DNA of 64,000 nt from UBA5314 sp964635975 (GCA_964635975.1 CAZWPO010000008.1:53906-117905); one strand, 5' to 3'. Shown: positions 8,283-17,417, counted from the first letter of the stretch. The notes: generated by a model from the letters alone, not told the origin. Program-made: numbers and translations.

Positions 8283-10196
8283 ATGTTTTCAATACTGGAT
8301 ACCCTGGAATTGCCGCATGAGATAAAAAAACTAAAACTGGCCGAAAAGCAGGAACTCGCTCGGGATATCCGAAAACTGCTGGTTAATAGCGTAGCCAGTT
8401 GTGGGGGACACCTGGCGTCCAACCTCGGGGTGGTCGAGCTGACTATCGCTCTGCACTCGGTATTTGATACTTCCCGGGACATGATCATCTGGGATGTGGG
8501 TCATCAGAGCTATGTGCACAAGATACTCACCAACCGGTGGCAGGACATGGAGACCCTCAGGCAATTCGGGGGGTTGAGCGGATTCACCAAATGTCAGGAA
8601 TCTGTCCATGATGCATTCGATACCGGCCACAGCAGCACTTCAATATCAGCTGCCCTGGGCATGGCTGTAGCCAGAGACAGGCAGGGACAGGACCATTCGG
8701 TCATTGCTGTGATCGGAGACGGAGCGCTTACCGGGGGAATGGCTTTTGAAGGATTAAACCATGCCGGACACCTGGGCACCGACCTCCTTGTTATACTTAA
8801 TGACAATGAGATGTCTATCTCGAAAAACGTTGGCGCATTATCAGCCTATTTGAACCGCCTGCGCACGGACCCTTCCTATTCCAGAACCAAGGAAGAGATC
8901 GAGATAGTACTGAATAAGATTCCGCGCATCGGTAGTACTCTGGCACGGGCAGCCAGCCGCTTCAAGGACAAGGTCAAATACATCATGGTTCCGGGCGTGT
9001 TTTTTGAAGAATTGGGATTCACTTACATTGGGCCGGTCAACGGACACGATCTTCAGGAATTAAACATGGTCCTGGCCAATGCCCGATGTATGAAAGGACC
9101 GGTGCTGGTTCATACCATCACCCAGAAAGGGCGCGGCTATGGACCTGCCCTGGAAAACCCGGATATCTTTCACGGAGTCGGGCCTTTTGATGCCGACACG
9201 GGCAGCTTTATCAAAAAACCGCTCAAGACATATACAGAGCTGTTTGGAGAGTACATGGTCGAAAAGGCAGCTCAAGATGAAAGGATAGTAGCCATAACTG
9301 CTGCCATGGCGAGTGGGACCGGTTTGGATAAATTTTCGACCATTTATCCGGAACGCTTTTTTGATGTGGGTATTTGTGAACAGCACGCGGTCACCCTCGC
9401 GGCCGGTATGGCTAAAGCGGGCTTAAAACCTGTAGTGGCTGTTTACTCGACATTTCTGCAACGTGCCTTTGACCAGGTTATCCACGATGTTGCAATGCAG
9501 AACCTGCCGGTGATCTTTGCCGTGGACCGCGCGGGGTTGGTGGGAGAAGACGGGGCGACCCATCAGGGAGCGTTTGATTTATCGTACCTGAGGATGATAC
9601 CTAACCTTGTGCTCATGGCCCCGGCTGATGAAAATGAGCTATTAGACATGCTGAATACAGCATTCCATATAGAAGGGCCGGTCGCCATAAGGTACCCGCG
9701 CGGTGCCGGATGGGGGGGTCAAATCAGCCCTGATCGTCAGGTCATTGAAACTGGTCGGGGAAGAATAGTTCAAGAGGGAAGCGATATAGCTATAGTGGCG
9801 CTGGGAAGAGGGATCAACCTGGGGCGGGAAGCCGTACAGCTCTTGCATAAAAACGGGATATCAGCCTTATTATTTGACGCCCGTTTTGCCAAACCCCTGG
9901 ATAAGCAAGGGATTATGGAAATAAGCAAAAGATTTCCATATATGGTATGCATCGAGGACAACTGCCTGGCTGGCGGGTTTGGCAGTTCACTTTTGGAGAT
10001 GCTGGCTGATGAACAATCTCCAGTCCAAATTATGAGGATGGGACTTCCAGATGAGTTTGTGCAGCATGGCCGGGTGGATCTGCTGTTTGATTACCTGGAC
10101 ATGGATCCCGATTCGATAGTGCGCAGGATTTTTGAACGCTGGCCCAAACTGGCGCATAACCGACAACTGGAGTTGGTTAAATTTGGAGAAAAGTAG
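8283..10196 (+). CDS. dxs: 1-deoxy-D-xylulose-5-phosphate synthase
   Basis: Thiamin diphosphate-dependent enzyme that condenses pyruvate with glyceraldehyde 3-phosphate, the entry step of the MEP isoprenoid pathway. The 637-residue length is normal. The ThDP/Mg site is GDGALTGG from residue 145 with the Asn in LNDNEMSIS near 173. The transketolase central domain carries DVGICEQHAVTLAAGMA with the catalytic Glu, and the C-terminal domain has CIEDNCLAGGFGS. The ATG at 8283 follows AAGGAG. A 186-bp gap upstream contains a TATAAT at about 8191-8196, so dxs probably has its own promoter. Its need for ThDP connects it to the thiamin island near 41-51 kb. Confidence 0.96.
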   Translation: MFSILDTLELPHEIKKLKLAEKQELARDIRKLLVNSVASCGGHLASNLGVVELTIALHSVFDTSRDMIIWDVGHQSYVHKILTNRWQDMETLRQFGGLSGFTKCQESVHDAFDTGHSSTSISAALGMAVARDRQGQDHSVIAVIGDGALTGGMAFEGLNHAGHLGTDLLVILNDNEMSISKNVGALSAYLNRLRTDPSYSRTKEEIEIVLNKIPRIGSTLARAASRFKDKVKYIMVPGVFFEELGFTYIGPVNGHDLQELNMVLANARCMKGPVLVHTITQKGRGYGPALENPDIFHGVGPFDADTGSFIKKPLKTYTELFGEYMVEKAAQDERIVAITAAMASGTGLDKFSTIYPERFFDVGICEQHAVTLAAGMAKAGLKPVVAVYSTFLQRAFDQVIHDVAMQNLPVIFAVDRAGLVGEDGATHQGAFDLSYLRMIPNLVLMAPADENELLDMLNTAFHIEGPVAIRYPRGAGWGGQISPDRQVIETGRGRIVQEGSDIAIVALGRGINLGREAVQLLHKNGISALLFDARFAKPLDKQGIMEISKRFPYMVCIEDNCLAGGFGSSLLEMLADEQSPVQIMRMGLPDEFVQHGRVDLLFDYLDMDPDSIVRRIFERWPKLAHNRQLELVKFGEK

Positions 10197-11019
10197 AATT
10201 GATATCTTGCTAGTTGAAAAAGGAATGGCTCCGAGCCGTGAGAAAGCTCGGGGTTTGATATTAGCCGGGCAGGTTTTGGTGAAAGGAAAGATCGTCGACA
10301 AGCCCGGCACTATTATATCCAGCAGCGAAGAGATCCAAATTAAGGGCAGAGCCATGGCCTATGTGAGCCGCGGCGGACTCAAAATGGAAAAAGCAGCCAG
10401 GGCTTTTAAGATCGATTTTAAAGATAAGATAGTCATGGATATAGGCGCATCGACCGGCGGTTATACCGATTATGCTCTGCAGAACCAGGCGGCCAGAGTT
10501 TATGCGATCGATGTTGGCTACGGCCAGCTGGACTGGAAGCTTCGCAATGATCCACGGGTGGTTAACCTGGAAAGAACCAATATACGCTACCTGGATATTT
10601 CATTGATACTCGAACCGGTTGATATAGTTATGATCGATGTATCGTTTATTTCTACGGCCAGGGTCTTCCCGGTCGTCAGCCAGGTTCTGAGTGATTGTGG
10701 ACAGGTGATATGCCTGGTTAAGCCTCAGTTTGAAGCGGGCCGCGATCTGGTCGGAAAAAAGGGCGTAGTGCGCGATCCCGGTGTCCACATTCAGGTGCTC
10801 TCAAAATGCATCGAGGAAGCCAAAAGACAGAATCTGCGATGTATGGATTTGACATATTCGCCTATCACCGGGCCCCAGGGCAACATCGAGTTTTTTATCC
10901 TCCTTGAGCCAAAGGCTATAGAAGATTTGGACCTGGAGTGCAGAATAAAGGAAACCGTAGCTGAAGCACATACCAAATTAGGAAGGAAGCATCCCCATGA
11001 AAATCCTGCTATTGAATAA
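10183..11019 (+). CDS. tlyA: TlyA family rRNA 2'-O-methyltransferase / hemolysin-like
   Basis: S4-domain SAM methyltransferase of the TlyA (YqxC) family, whose mycobacterial member 2'-O-methylates 16S and 23S rRNA. I prefer the TTG at 10183 (278 residues), because family members begin a few residues before RIDILLVEKG; the frame is open further upstream inside dxs. The N-terminal S4 RNA-binding domain is followed by the linker YVSRGGLKMEKA, the SAM motif MDIGASTGGYTD, the acidic AIDVGYGQLDWKLR, and the conserved VKPQFEAGR. It overlaps dxs by 14 bases and nadK by 23, showing tight coupling. Confidence 0.9.
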   Translation: MEKSRIDILLVEKGMAPSREKARGLILAGQVLVKGKIVDKPGTIISSSEEIQIKGRAMAYVSRGGLKMEKAARAFKIDFKDKIVMDIGASTGGYTDYALQNQAARVYAIDVGYGQLDWKLRNDPRVVNLERTNIRYLDISLILEPVDIVMIDVSFISTARVFPVVSQVLSDCGQVICLVKPQFEAGRDLVGKKGVVRDPGVHIQVLSKCIEEAKRQNLRCMDLTYSPITGPQGNIEFFILLEPKAIEDLDLECRIKETVAEAHTKLGRKHPHENPAIE

Positions 11020-11809
11020 CGCCAAAAAGAAGCATACGGTCCAGATGGCGGAGAAAATCGAAAAGATACTCGAGGATATGGCAGTTTCAGTAGAAATCGA
11101 TAATGATCAAAACCAGCCCCGGGACAGTCACTTTGACCTGGTCATCGTTTTGGGGGGCGATGGCACTATGATCCGGGCCGCCAGGTCATACGGTTATCGG
11201 GGCGTCCCGCTACTGGGTGTCAATATGGGTACAGTGGGTTTTTTGAGCAACATTCAGGCCGTTGAGCTGGAATCCTTTCTCGACCGGATTGTTAAGGGCG
11301 ATTATTACCTGGACGAACGTATGATGATGGAGGTCAACGTCTGGCATAAAGGTGAACTAGTGCGTAAAATGCACGGCCTTAACGAAGTAGTTTTTCGCTG
11401 CAATGCTCCCCGCCAGGTCGAGTTCCGTCTGAATGTCGATAACAGGCTTCTGGGGATATACAGAGGAGACGGGGTAATCATTGCCACTCCCACCGGCTCC
11501 ACAGCATATTCATTGTCGGCTGGGGGACCGATTGTTGATTCTAATCTTCAGGCCTTGATAGTCACACCGATCGCGTCAAATATTATCCACCGCCGACCCA
11601 TGGTAGTATCGGCTGAACGTTCAATCTCAGTGAATCCAGTAAATATAAAAGATGCGGTAATCTGTGTAGATGGTCAGAGTTATCTGGATTTTGACAGGGA
11701 CTATGAGGTGAGAGTTAAGAAGCTAGAAAATTCTATGCAGACGGTCAATCTTACCGGAATGAGCTTCTTCGACAACCTCGAAAAGCGCCTGCGGCGGAAA
11801 GAAGACTGA
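10997..11809 (+). CDS. nadK: NAD kinase
   Basis: Phosphorylates NAD to NADP using ATP or polyphosphate. The 270-residue protein shows the family motif GGDGT at residues 53-57, the NE segment in GLNEVVF, and the glycine-rich PTGSTAYSLSAGGP that binds NAD. The start codon follows AGGAAGGAAG inside the end of tlyA. The tlyA-nadK-argR-recN order is conserved across Firmicutes. Confidence 0.95.
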   Translation: MKILLLNNAKKKHTVQMAEKIEKILEDMAVSVEIDNDQNQPRDSHFDLVIVLGGDGTMIRAARSYGYRGVPLLGVNMGTVGFLSNIQAVELESFLDRIVKGDYYLDERMMMEVNVWHKGELVRKMHGLNEVVFRCNAPRQVEFRLNVDNRLLGIYRGDGVIIATPTGSTAYSLSAGGPIVDSNLQALIVTPIASNIIHRRPMVVSAERSISVNPVNIKDAVICVDGQSYLDFDRDYEVRVKKLENSMQTVNLTGMSFFDNLEKRLRRKED

Positions 11810-12399
11810 TGATGGAACCTCTTAATCTTTTTAAAAGCGCCCTGGCCTTCTCTCATCATTTTGCCCGTAACAAAGTTGCTGAAGGGGATACGGTTATTGA
11901 CGCTACCTGTGGACGGGGTCATGACACGCTGATGCTAGCGCGTTTAGTAGGTGAACCGGGTAGAGTGTTTGCCTTTGATATACAGGAGGAGGCTATAAAT
12001 TCAAGCCGCCGGCTGCTGAGTGAACAAGGCCTTATTGATCGGGTAGTCTTTATCCATGCAGATCACGCTGAAGCTGATATATATGTTGCGGGCATCCCCA
12101 GTTTCTGTATGTTTAACCTGGGATATCTGCCAGGCGGAGACCATTCAAAAACCACCTCAACCGCCAGCACTATCAGTGCGATGGAAAAGATGATAGATAT
12201 GATGCCTAAAGGGGGAAGCATCACACTGGTCGCCTATAGCGGCCATACCGGAGGAAAAGAAGAAGTCCAGGGAGTTCGTTCCTACCTGGCAGGAGTTTCC
12301 CAGGACAATCTGGAAGTAGTAGAGATGAGTTTTATTAACCAGAGGAACAACCCGGCACATCTGTTTGTGGCGACAAAAGTCAATGGAGGGACAATATGA
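11809..12399 (+). CDS. mnmM: MnmM (YtqB) family tRNA methyltransferase
   Basis: A 196-residue class I SAM methyltransferase of the YtqB/rRNA methylase Pfam family. Recent work assigns this family to methylation of 5-aminomethyl-2-thiouridine at the tRNA wobble position (MnmM). The SAM loop is DATCGRGHDTLMLA near 33-46, followed by the acidic residue in FAFDIQEEA; the family-specific NLGYLPGGDHS lies near 103 and HTGGKEE near 143. The start overlaps the nadK stop (TGATG) and the end overlaps argR (ATGA). Confidence 0.82.
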   Translation: MMEPLNLFKSALAFSHHFARNKVAEGDTVIDATCGRGHDTLMLARLVGEPGRVFAFDIQEEAINSSRRLLSEQGLIDRVVFIHADHAEADIYVAGIPSFCMFNLGYLPGGDHSKTTSTASTISAMEKMIDMMPKGGSITLVAYSGHTGGKEEVQGVRSYLAGVSQDNLEVVEMSFINQRNNPAHLFVATKVNGGTI

Positions 12400-12845
12400 A
12401 ATCAGCCCGCCAGTTTTTAATAAGAGAAATCATCAATTCTGAGCATATTGCCACCCAGGAAGACCTATGCCATGCTCTGGCCGCCCGCGGCCTTGATGTT
12501 ACTCAAGCTACAGTTTCCCGAGATATAAAAGAACTTCAGCTCGTCAAAGTACCCGATGAACATGGCTACAGGTACGAAATGCCGGAAACCGTTAAAGTAG
12601 GCAACCTCCAGGAAAAGATGAAGAGACTGTTCAGAGACTCGGTCATCAACATCGACCACAGCGAGAGTCTGATCGTTATCAAGACCATTCCCGGTGCAGC
12701 CCAGGCGGTGGCTTCTCTGATCGACGTTGCGGGCTGGGGAAACATCCTGGGGACGGTTGCAGGTGATGACACCATATTCGTCGCGGTCAAACCCAAACAG
12801 ATGGTGAAGACTGTAATAGAGAAGTTTGTAAAACTGCTGAAATAA
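12396..12845 (+). CDS. argR: Arginine repressor ArgR/AhrC
   Basis: Hexameric arginine-responsive repressor of arginine biosynthesis and activator of catabolism. The 149 residues contain an N-terminal winged helix with TQATVSRDIKELQLVKVP (recognition helix) and a C-terminal arginine-binding domain with GTVAGDDTIFVAVK, whose paired Asp residues contact arginine. It overlaps the previous gene by 4 bases and precedes recN by 44. No arginine genes are in the window, so regulated targets lie elsewhere. Confidence 0.95.
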   Translation: MKSARQFLIREIINSEHIATQEDLCHALAARGLDVTQATVSRDIKELQLVKVPDEHGYRYEMPETVKVGNLQEKMKRLFRDSVINIDHSESLIVIKTIPGAAQAVASLIDVAGWGNILGTVAGDDTIFVAVKPKQMVKTVIEKFVKLLK

Positions 12846-12889
12846 TCTCCTGCATCTCCTTTAGTACAGGATTGACTATGGAGGGGAAA

Positions 12890-14560
12890 ATGCTCCAGGA
12901 AATTTATATAAAGAACTTTGTTTTGATCGATGAGTTGCGCCTGGAATTCGCACCCGGCCTGAACGTCCTGACCGGTGAGACCGGAGCCGGCAAATCAATA
13001 ATTATCGATGCCCTGGGCCTGGTTATGGGTGACCGTATAACCAGCGATTTTTTGCGCAGTCAAGACCAGCGGGCATTTATCCAGGCGGTCTTTTTTGTGA
13101 GCGAGGATGCGGCCCGCAGACATCTCTGGCAGGCCGGGCTCCTCGAGGAAGACGAAGACTCCCTTATAATAACCCGTGAGATAATACCCCCGGGGCGCAG
13201 TACCGCCAGGGTCAATGGCAAAAATGTAAATGCTACCGTACTGCGTGAACTGGCTGCCTACCTTCTGGACCTGCACCTGCAGCACGATCATCTTAATATG
13301 CTAAAGCCTGATATGTACCTGAGCTTTGTGGACAGTTTTGCCGCCGGCTGTGTTGATCTTGCCGGGCAGGTGGCGTCGTTATTTCAACAGTTAAAGGAAC
13401 TCCACGATAGACTGGAACATCTCCGTGGTCAGGAACAGGAGCGGCTTCAGCGCGTTGATTTTCTGGCTTTTCAGATACAGGAGATCCAACAGGCCCGTCT
13501 GGTTCCAGGAGAAGAAGAGGAACAAACAGCACTTAGGGACCGGATAAAAAATGCCGGTAAGCTGGCCGAGGGGGCGGCGCGAGTATTGGATCTTCTTTAC
13601 GAGGGTGACAAGCACAGCGCTTTCGACCAGGTCGCCAGGGCTCTGGATACCGTCCAGAGCCTCAGAGAGGACAGCTTTTTTGCTTCTATTCAGGAACCGT
13701 TGCAAGAGGCTTATTATGCTATCCAGGATGTTGCGGGCAAAACCAGTCGTTTTCAGGACAGCCTTGATTTCCAACCCGGCTTGTTGGATTCCATTGAGGA
13801 TCGGCTCCATATGATCAGCCGGCTTAAATCCCGTTATGGGAAAAATATCGATGAGATCCTGGCGTTTCTGGAGAACGCCCGCCTTGAGCAGGATAGGCTA
13901 AGCCACAGTCAGGATATGATACAGGAACTTGAGGGCAGCATCAAGCATCTGGAGATTGAATACGCGCGGGCTGCACAGGAGCTCAGCGCAATCAGGAAGA
14001 CGGGATCCGAGGTCCTCCAAAAACAAGTCTACAAAGAGTTAAAGGAGCTCAATCTCCCGCAGATTAAATTTGAGATCCAGCTTAATCGCCGCGTTGATCC
14101 GGGACCAAAAGGTATAGATCAAGTCGAACTACTGTTTTCAGCTAATCCTGGTGAGGAACTTAAGCCGCTGGCCCGCATCGCCTCCGGCGGGGAGATATCC
14201 AGGGTCATTCTGGCGTTGAAAAAGGCCCTGGCTTCAGCCTATCGCATACCCACCCTGATATTTGATGAAATCGATGTAGGTGTGGGTGGTACGGCCCTAA
14301 CCGCTATGGCGGCAAAACTATCCGAGCTTTCAAAGGACCACCAGGTGATTCTTGTGACTCATTCACCGCAGGTAGCCTCCTATGCCCGGCGTCATTTTCG
14401 CATCGAAAAAGAGCAGACCCAGGACCATACCAGCATCCGGGTGGGCAGTTTGGATCTGGACGGTCGGGCCGGGGAGCTGGCTCGTATGTTGGGTGGGGAA
14501 GAGTATTCGGAGATCACCCTGCAGCATGCCCGAGAAATGCTGAGCAGAACAAGCGGTTAA
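12890..14560 (+). CDS. recN: DNA repair protein RecN
   Basis: SMC-like ATPase that acts early in double-strand break repair. The ATG at 12890 is chosen over an upstream in-frame TTG because GGAGG lies 5 bases before it; this gives 556 residues, the normal length. Walker A is GETGAGKS near residue 30; long coiled-coil arms occupy the middle; the ABC signature region LARIASGGEISRVILALK and Walker B LIFDEIDVGVGG lie near 430-470; VTHSPQVA follows. No obvious Firmicute LexA box (GAAC-N4-GTTC) is seen directly upstream. Confidence 0.95.
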   Translation: MLQEIYIKNFVLIDELRLEFAPGLNVLTGETGAGKSIIIDALGLVMGDRITSDFLRSQDQRAFIQAVFFVSEDAARRHLWQAGLLEEDEDSLIITREIIPPGRSTARVNGKNVNATVLRELAAYLLDLHLQHDHLNMLKPDMYLSFVDSFAAGCVDLAGQVASLFQQLKELHDRLEHLRGQEQERLQRVDFLAFQIQEIQQARLVPGEEEEQTALRDRIKNAGKLAEGAARVLDLLYEGDKHSAFDQVARALDTVQSLREDSFFASIQEPLQEAYYAIQDVAGKTSRFQDSLDFQPGLLDSIEDRLHMISRLKSRYGKNIDEILAFLENARLEQDRLSHSQDMIQELEGSIKHLEIEYARAAQELSAIRKTGSEVLQKQVYKELKELNLPQIKFEIQLNRRVDPGPKGIDQVELLFSANPGEELKPLARIASGGEISRVILALKKALASAYRIPTLIFDEIDVGVGGTALTAMAAKLSELSKDHQVILVTHSPQVASYARRHFRIEKEQTQDHTSIRVGSLDLDGRAGELARMLGGEEYSEITLQHAREMLSRTSG

Positions 14561-14751
14561 AGCCGAGAAGCGAGCATATAAAACTTGATCGACGTACCGA
14601 ATGGCACATTGCCAGCTGTCAGGAAGGTGCCACTCGCATCTGTCCGGCTCAATCATTATCTCTGAGCAGCATATCTTATTAGCAAAATGATGTTATCACG
14701 ACGTATTTAGGAGCTAATTCCACAGCTTTATCTAAAGGCCAGGGGGGTTTT

Positions 14752-14883
14752 ATGGATCCTATTGTGATCATAATCATAATTCTGGCTCTAGTAGCCGATT
14801 TCACCGCCTATAGATTCTGGGTGCGCCTAAAAGCCTCCCGGAAAAAAGATGAGCAGAAAGAAGGCGACGGCGATAAATCATAA
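14752..14883 (+). CDS. Small single-span membrane protein (43 residues)
   Basis: A short gene between recN and spoIVB. ATG at 14752 follows a strong AGGGGGGT, and the frame closes at TAA 14881-14883. Residues 3-20 are a hydrophobic helix rich in Ile, Leu and Val, then a basic and acidic tail (RLKASRKKDEQKEGDGDK). A clear terminator begins one base after the stop, which supports a real transcription unit. I do not recognise a family. Its place next to spoIVB might suggest a sporulation link, but nothing in the sequence proves it. Confidence 0.55.
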   Translation: MDPIVIIIIILALVADFTAYRFWVRLKASRKKDEQKEGDGDKS

Positions 14884-14918
14884 TCCCACCACCAAAGGTG
14901 GGATATTATTTTTTATAA
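14884..14918 (+). terminator. Terminator after the small membrane protein
   Basis: TCCCACC at 14884-14890 pairs with GGTGGGA at 14897-14903, followed by a T-rich tract (TATTATTTTTT). Confidence 0.75.
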
Positions 14919-14939
14919 AAACCTCGATTTATCGGTATT

Positions 14940-14969
14940 TGAATACTTCATCAAAAAGGAGGGGAAAAT
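14940..14969 (+). promoter_or_regulatory. Putative forespore (sigma-F/sigma-G) promoter for spoIVB
   Basis: TGAATA at 14940-14945, then 15 bp, then GGGGAAAAT at 14961-14969. The second element fits the forespore -10 pattern GGNNANANT. Bacillus spoIVB is known to be transcribed in the forespore by sigma-G with weak sigma-F input. The AGGAGGGG inside the -10 could instead be read as a ribosome binding site for an ATG TAA start-stop pair at 14971, so the match is not unique. Confidence 0.45.
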
Positions 14970-15002
14970 AGATGTAATTTATCTTTCTTGGGAGTGACTT
15001 AT

Positions 15003-16307
15003 TTGAGAAAAATCCGTCCTATAATCGGCATAATTCTGACCCTGGCATTCGTATCACTCTGTTTGACTCCCCAGGCCCGCACTATCCTCTCACTACCTGA
15101 CTACCAGAAGGTGGTGGTGGGGCAGAGCAGCACCATCGATATAAACCTTCCGGATCTATTGGAAAACAAGTTAGAAATCAAGGTGGAAAATCCGGCCCGG
15201 AGTGTCTTTTCAGCACCTCAGGAACCAAGCATCTCCATAAACCATATTACTTCCGGATATGAAATCACGGCGATAAAACCCGGCATTACAAACGTAGAAC
15301 TCAAGCTTTTAGGGATCGTGCCCATTAAGACCATAGCCATTGAGTCGCTGCCGACGCGTAGAGTGGTGCCGGGCGGGCATTCTATCGGGGTCATCCTTCA
15401 GTCGCGAGGAATAATGGTGGTCGGCTACGCGCCAGTGAGCGACGGGAATGGCGTTAAAAATTATCCTGCCAGGGAGCAGGGCATAGAGCTCGGCGATCTC
15501 ATACTGGAAGCAGACGGCCAAACAGTCAGTAGTGAAGAAGAACTGGCCCGGTCGATAGACTCAAGAAAGGGCGATGAGAACGTTTTGACCGTGCAGAGAA
15601 AGGATAAAGTTATCTCTGTTCCGGTAAAAGGCGTCTTTTGTCCCGAAACCAACCGATTTAGAATCGGATTGTATGTTAGGGACGGAGTAGTGGGGGTCGG
15701 TACCCTGAGTTTTTGGGACCCGCAGACCAGGGATTATGGAGCCCTGGGACACATCATCCTGGATGCCGACACCAAGCAGGGAATCAATGTTCTGCAGGGA
15801 AAAATAATCGCTGCTTCCATTCAGGGAATAAAACCTGGGATCCCCGGAAGGCCGGGAGAAAAGATAGGCATCTTTGATGACCAGGGCGGAGTGGAAGGTA
15901 ATATCAGTAAAAATACATACTACGGGATATTTGGGCGCACCAGCGGTGTGGTGCAGAACCCTCTAGCCGGCGGCAGTGTTGAAGTCGGATACGCCCACCA
16001 GGTCCAGGAGGGGCCGGCGCAGATATATACGGTCATTAACGGTGATGATATCGAAAAGTTTGATATTGAAATCGAAAAGCTGTATCCGGTTGGGGACAAT
16101 GGGAAGGGAATGGTGGTGAGGATCAGCGATCCGCGCCTGATAAGCATTACCGGCGGAATTATTCAGGGAATGAGCGGAAGCCCTATAATTCAGGATTCTA
16201 GAATAGTCGGCGCCATAACTCATGTGTTTTTAAATGACCCATCTCGCGGATATGCGATATATATGGACCAAATGTTGTCGGAATTAGGTGCCACAAGCTA
16301 TACCTAA
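15003..16307 (+). CDS. spoIVB: SpoIVB serine peptidase
   Basis: Forespore-secreted serine peptidase (S55 family) that signals across the septal membranes to trigger pro-sigma-K processing. The TTG at 15003 is preferred, six bases after GGGAGTG, giving 434 residues. An N-terminal membrane/signal segment (about residues 5-22) is followed by a PDZ domain near 115-195 (EQGIELGDLILEADG) and the peptidase domain with the catalytic His in GALGHIILD and Ser in GMSGSPII near the C-terminus. Location between recN and spo0A is the conserved Bacillus/Clostridia arrangement. Confidence 0.94.
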   Translation: MRKIRPIIGIILTLAFVSLCLTPQARTILSLPDYQKVVVGQSSTIDINLPDLLENKLEIKVENPARSVFSAPQEPSISINHITSGYEITAIKPGITNVELKLLGIVPIKTIAIESLPTRRVVPGGHSIGVILQSRGIMVVGYAPVSDGNGVKNYPAREQGIELGDLILEADGQTVSSEEELARSIDSRKGDENVLTVQRKDKVISVPVKGVFCPETNRFRIGLYVRDGVVGVGTLSFWDPQTRDYGALGHIILDADTKQGINVLQGKIIAASIQGIKPGIPGRPGEKIGIFDDQGGVEGNISKNTYYGIFGRTSGVVQNPLAGGSVEVGYAHQVQEGPAQIYTVINGDDIEKFDIEIEKLYPVGDNGKGMVVRISDPRLISITGGIIQGMSGSPIIQDSRIVGAITHVFLNDPSRGYAIYMDQMLSELGATSYT

Positions 16308-16313
16308 AAAGGT

Positions 16314-16320
16314 TTCGACA
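16314..16320 (-). promoter_or_regulatory. 0A box upstream of spo0A (distal)
   Basis: TTCGACA, the exact complement of the Spo0A binding core TGTCGAA, lies just after the spoIVB stop codon, 232 bp before spo0A. Extended by two flanking bases it still matches. Spo0A autoregulates its own gene in Bacillus, so this is a plausible operator; a single 7-mer match is weak evidence on its own. Confidence 0.4.
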
Positions 16321-16485
16321 AATTATTTTCAACTTCCAAATATGAAATCCCCAAATAATCACTTCTCTAGAATTTCCAGTAATATTCAAACGTCTAGAAA
16401 CTGTATTTCTTTGTATCATAATGGTTCGGAATGTGGGAAAATATCCTATTTTCGTAGAAAATAAAAGGAGGAAATGACTTGCGTA

Positions 16486-16495
16486 TCGTCGAAAA
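16486..16495 (+). promoter_or_regulatory. 0A-like box upstream of spo0A (proximal)
   Basis: TCGTCGAAAA matches the Spo0A box TTTGTCGAA at 6 of 7 core positions and sits 57 bp before the spo0A start. The same stretch lies in a tiny reading frame (ATG at 16474 or TTG at 16480, both after AAAGGAGG), so it may also be part of a leader peptide. Confidence 0.35.
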
Positions 16496-16517
16496 GCGTT
16501 TATAAATCATCATAATA

Positions 16518-16533
16518 ACGCGTTAACACGCGT
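16518..16533 (+). other. Short hairpin just before the spo0A ribosome binding site
   Basis: ACGCGT-TAAC-ACGCGT forms a 6-bp GC-rich stem with a four-base loop, ending immediately before GAGGGGG (16534-16540). The ribosome binding site is unusually far, 11 bases, from the spo0A ATG. Confidence 0.35.
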
Positions 16534-16551
16534 GAGGGGGAATAACAGCAA

Positions 16552-17355
16552 ATGTTCGGCGATAATAACAAGATTAAAGTACTAGTTGCTGATGACAATC
16601 GTGAATTCTGCGGAATATTGAGAGACTATTTTTCCAACGATTCAGACTTCGAAATGGTTGGGATTTGTTCCAATGGCATCGAAGTCCTGGATGTGCTTGA
16701 AAAGAAAGATGCCGAGGTACTGATCCTGGACCTCATTATGCCCTACATGGATGGGATCGGTGTACTGGAAAAAATGAACGAATTAAAACCGGAAGACAGG
16801 CCGAAAGTAATAATCCTGACAGCCTTCGGCCAGGAGAATATCACTCAGAAGGCAGTCGAATTAGGCGCCGATTACTACATCCTCAAACCTTTCAACCTCC
16901 AGGTCCTGGGAGACCGGGTGCGTCAGGTAGCCCGGGATATAAAGCCGCGCAGCGAGAGCCGCGCCGCCATGGGAGCGATATCAATTCCGAGCCATTCGCC
17001 CAAAAATCTTGAAGTGGAGGTTACCAAAGTCATTCACGAGATCGGGGTGCCGGCTCACGTAAAAGGTTATCAGTATCTCAGGGACGCTATCATGCTGGTA
17101 GTTGAAGAGATTAACTTCCTGGGAGCGGTTACCAAGGAACTGTATCCAACCATCGCCCAGAAGTACGACACCACCCCCAGCCGAGTGGAGCGCGCTATCC
17201 GGCACGCCATTGAACTGGCCTGGGATCGTGGCGATATTGACAAGATTAACAAGTTCTTCGGCTATACCATCAGCGGTGAAAAAGGCAAACCCACCAATTC
17301 CGAGTTCATCGCCATCATTGCCGATCGCCTGCGGCTGGAGAATAAGGTGAGCTAA
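16552..17355 (+). CDS. spo0A: Sporulation master regulator Spo0A
   Basis: Response regulator that commits the cell to sporulation once phosphorylated. The 267-residue protein has a receiver domain (residues 7-125) with the acid pocket ADDN, the phospho-acceptor Asp (D60 in LILDLIMP) and the conserved Lys in ILKPFN. A linker leads to the C-terminal DNA-binding domain (about 155-265) with SRVERAIRHAIELAWDRGD and the signature KINKFFGYTIS. Two possible 0A boxes lie upstream, and a terminator follows. Confidence 0.97.
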   Translation: MFGDNNKIKVLVADDNREFCGILRDYFSNDSDFEMVGICSNGIEVLDVLEKKDAEVLILDLIMPYMDGIGVLEKMNELKPEDRPKVIILTAFGQENITQKAVELGADYYILKPFNLQVLGDRVRQVARDIKPRSESRAAMGAISIPSHSPKNLEVEVTKVIHEIGVPAHVKGYQYLRDAIMLVVEEINFLGAVTKELYPTIAQKYDTTPSRVERAIRHAIELAWDRGDIDKINKFFGYTISGEKGKPTNSEFIAIIADRLRLENKVS

Positions 17356-17417
17356 GATAGTTTAGTACGCTATGTTTATGTTTACGACAGATAAATAATA
17401 TTAGGCAAAAAGTGCAC

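Noticed and set aside
14961..14976. Strong ribosome site followed by ATG TAA (start-stop) before spoIVB
   Set aside because: It encodes no peptide and the same bases are better explained as a forespore -10 element; probably coincidence.
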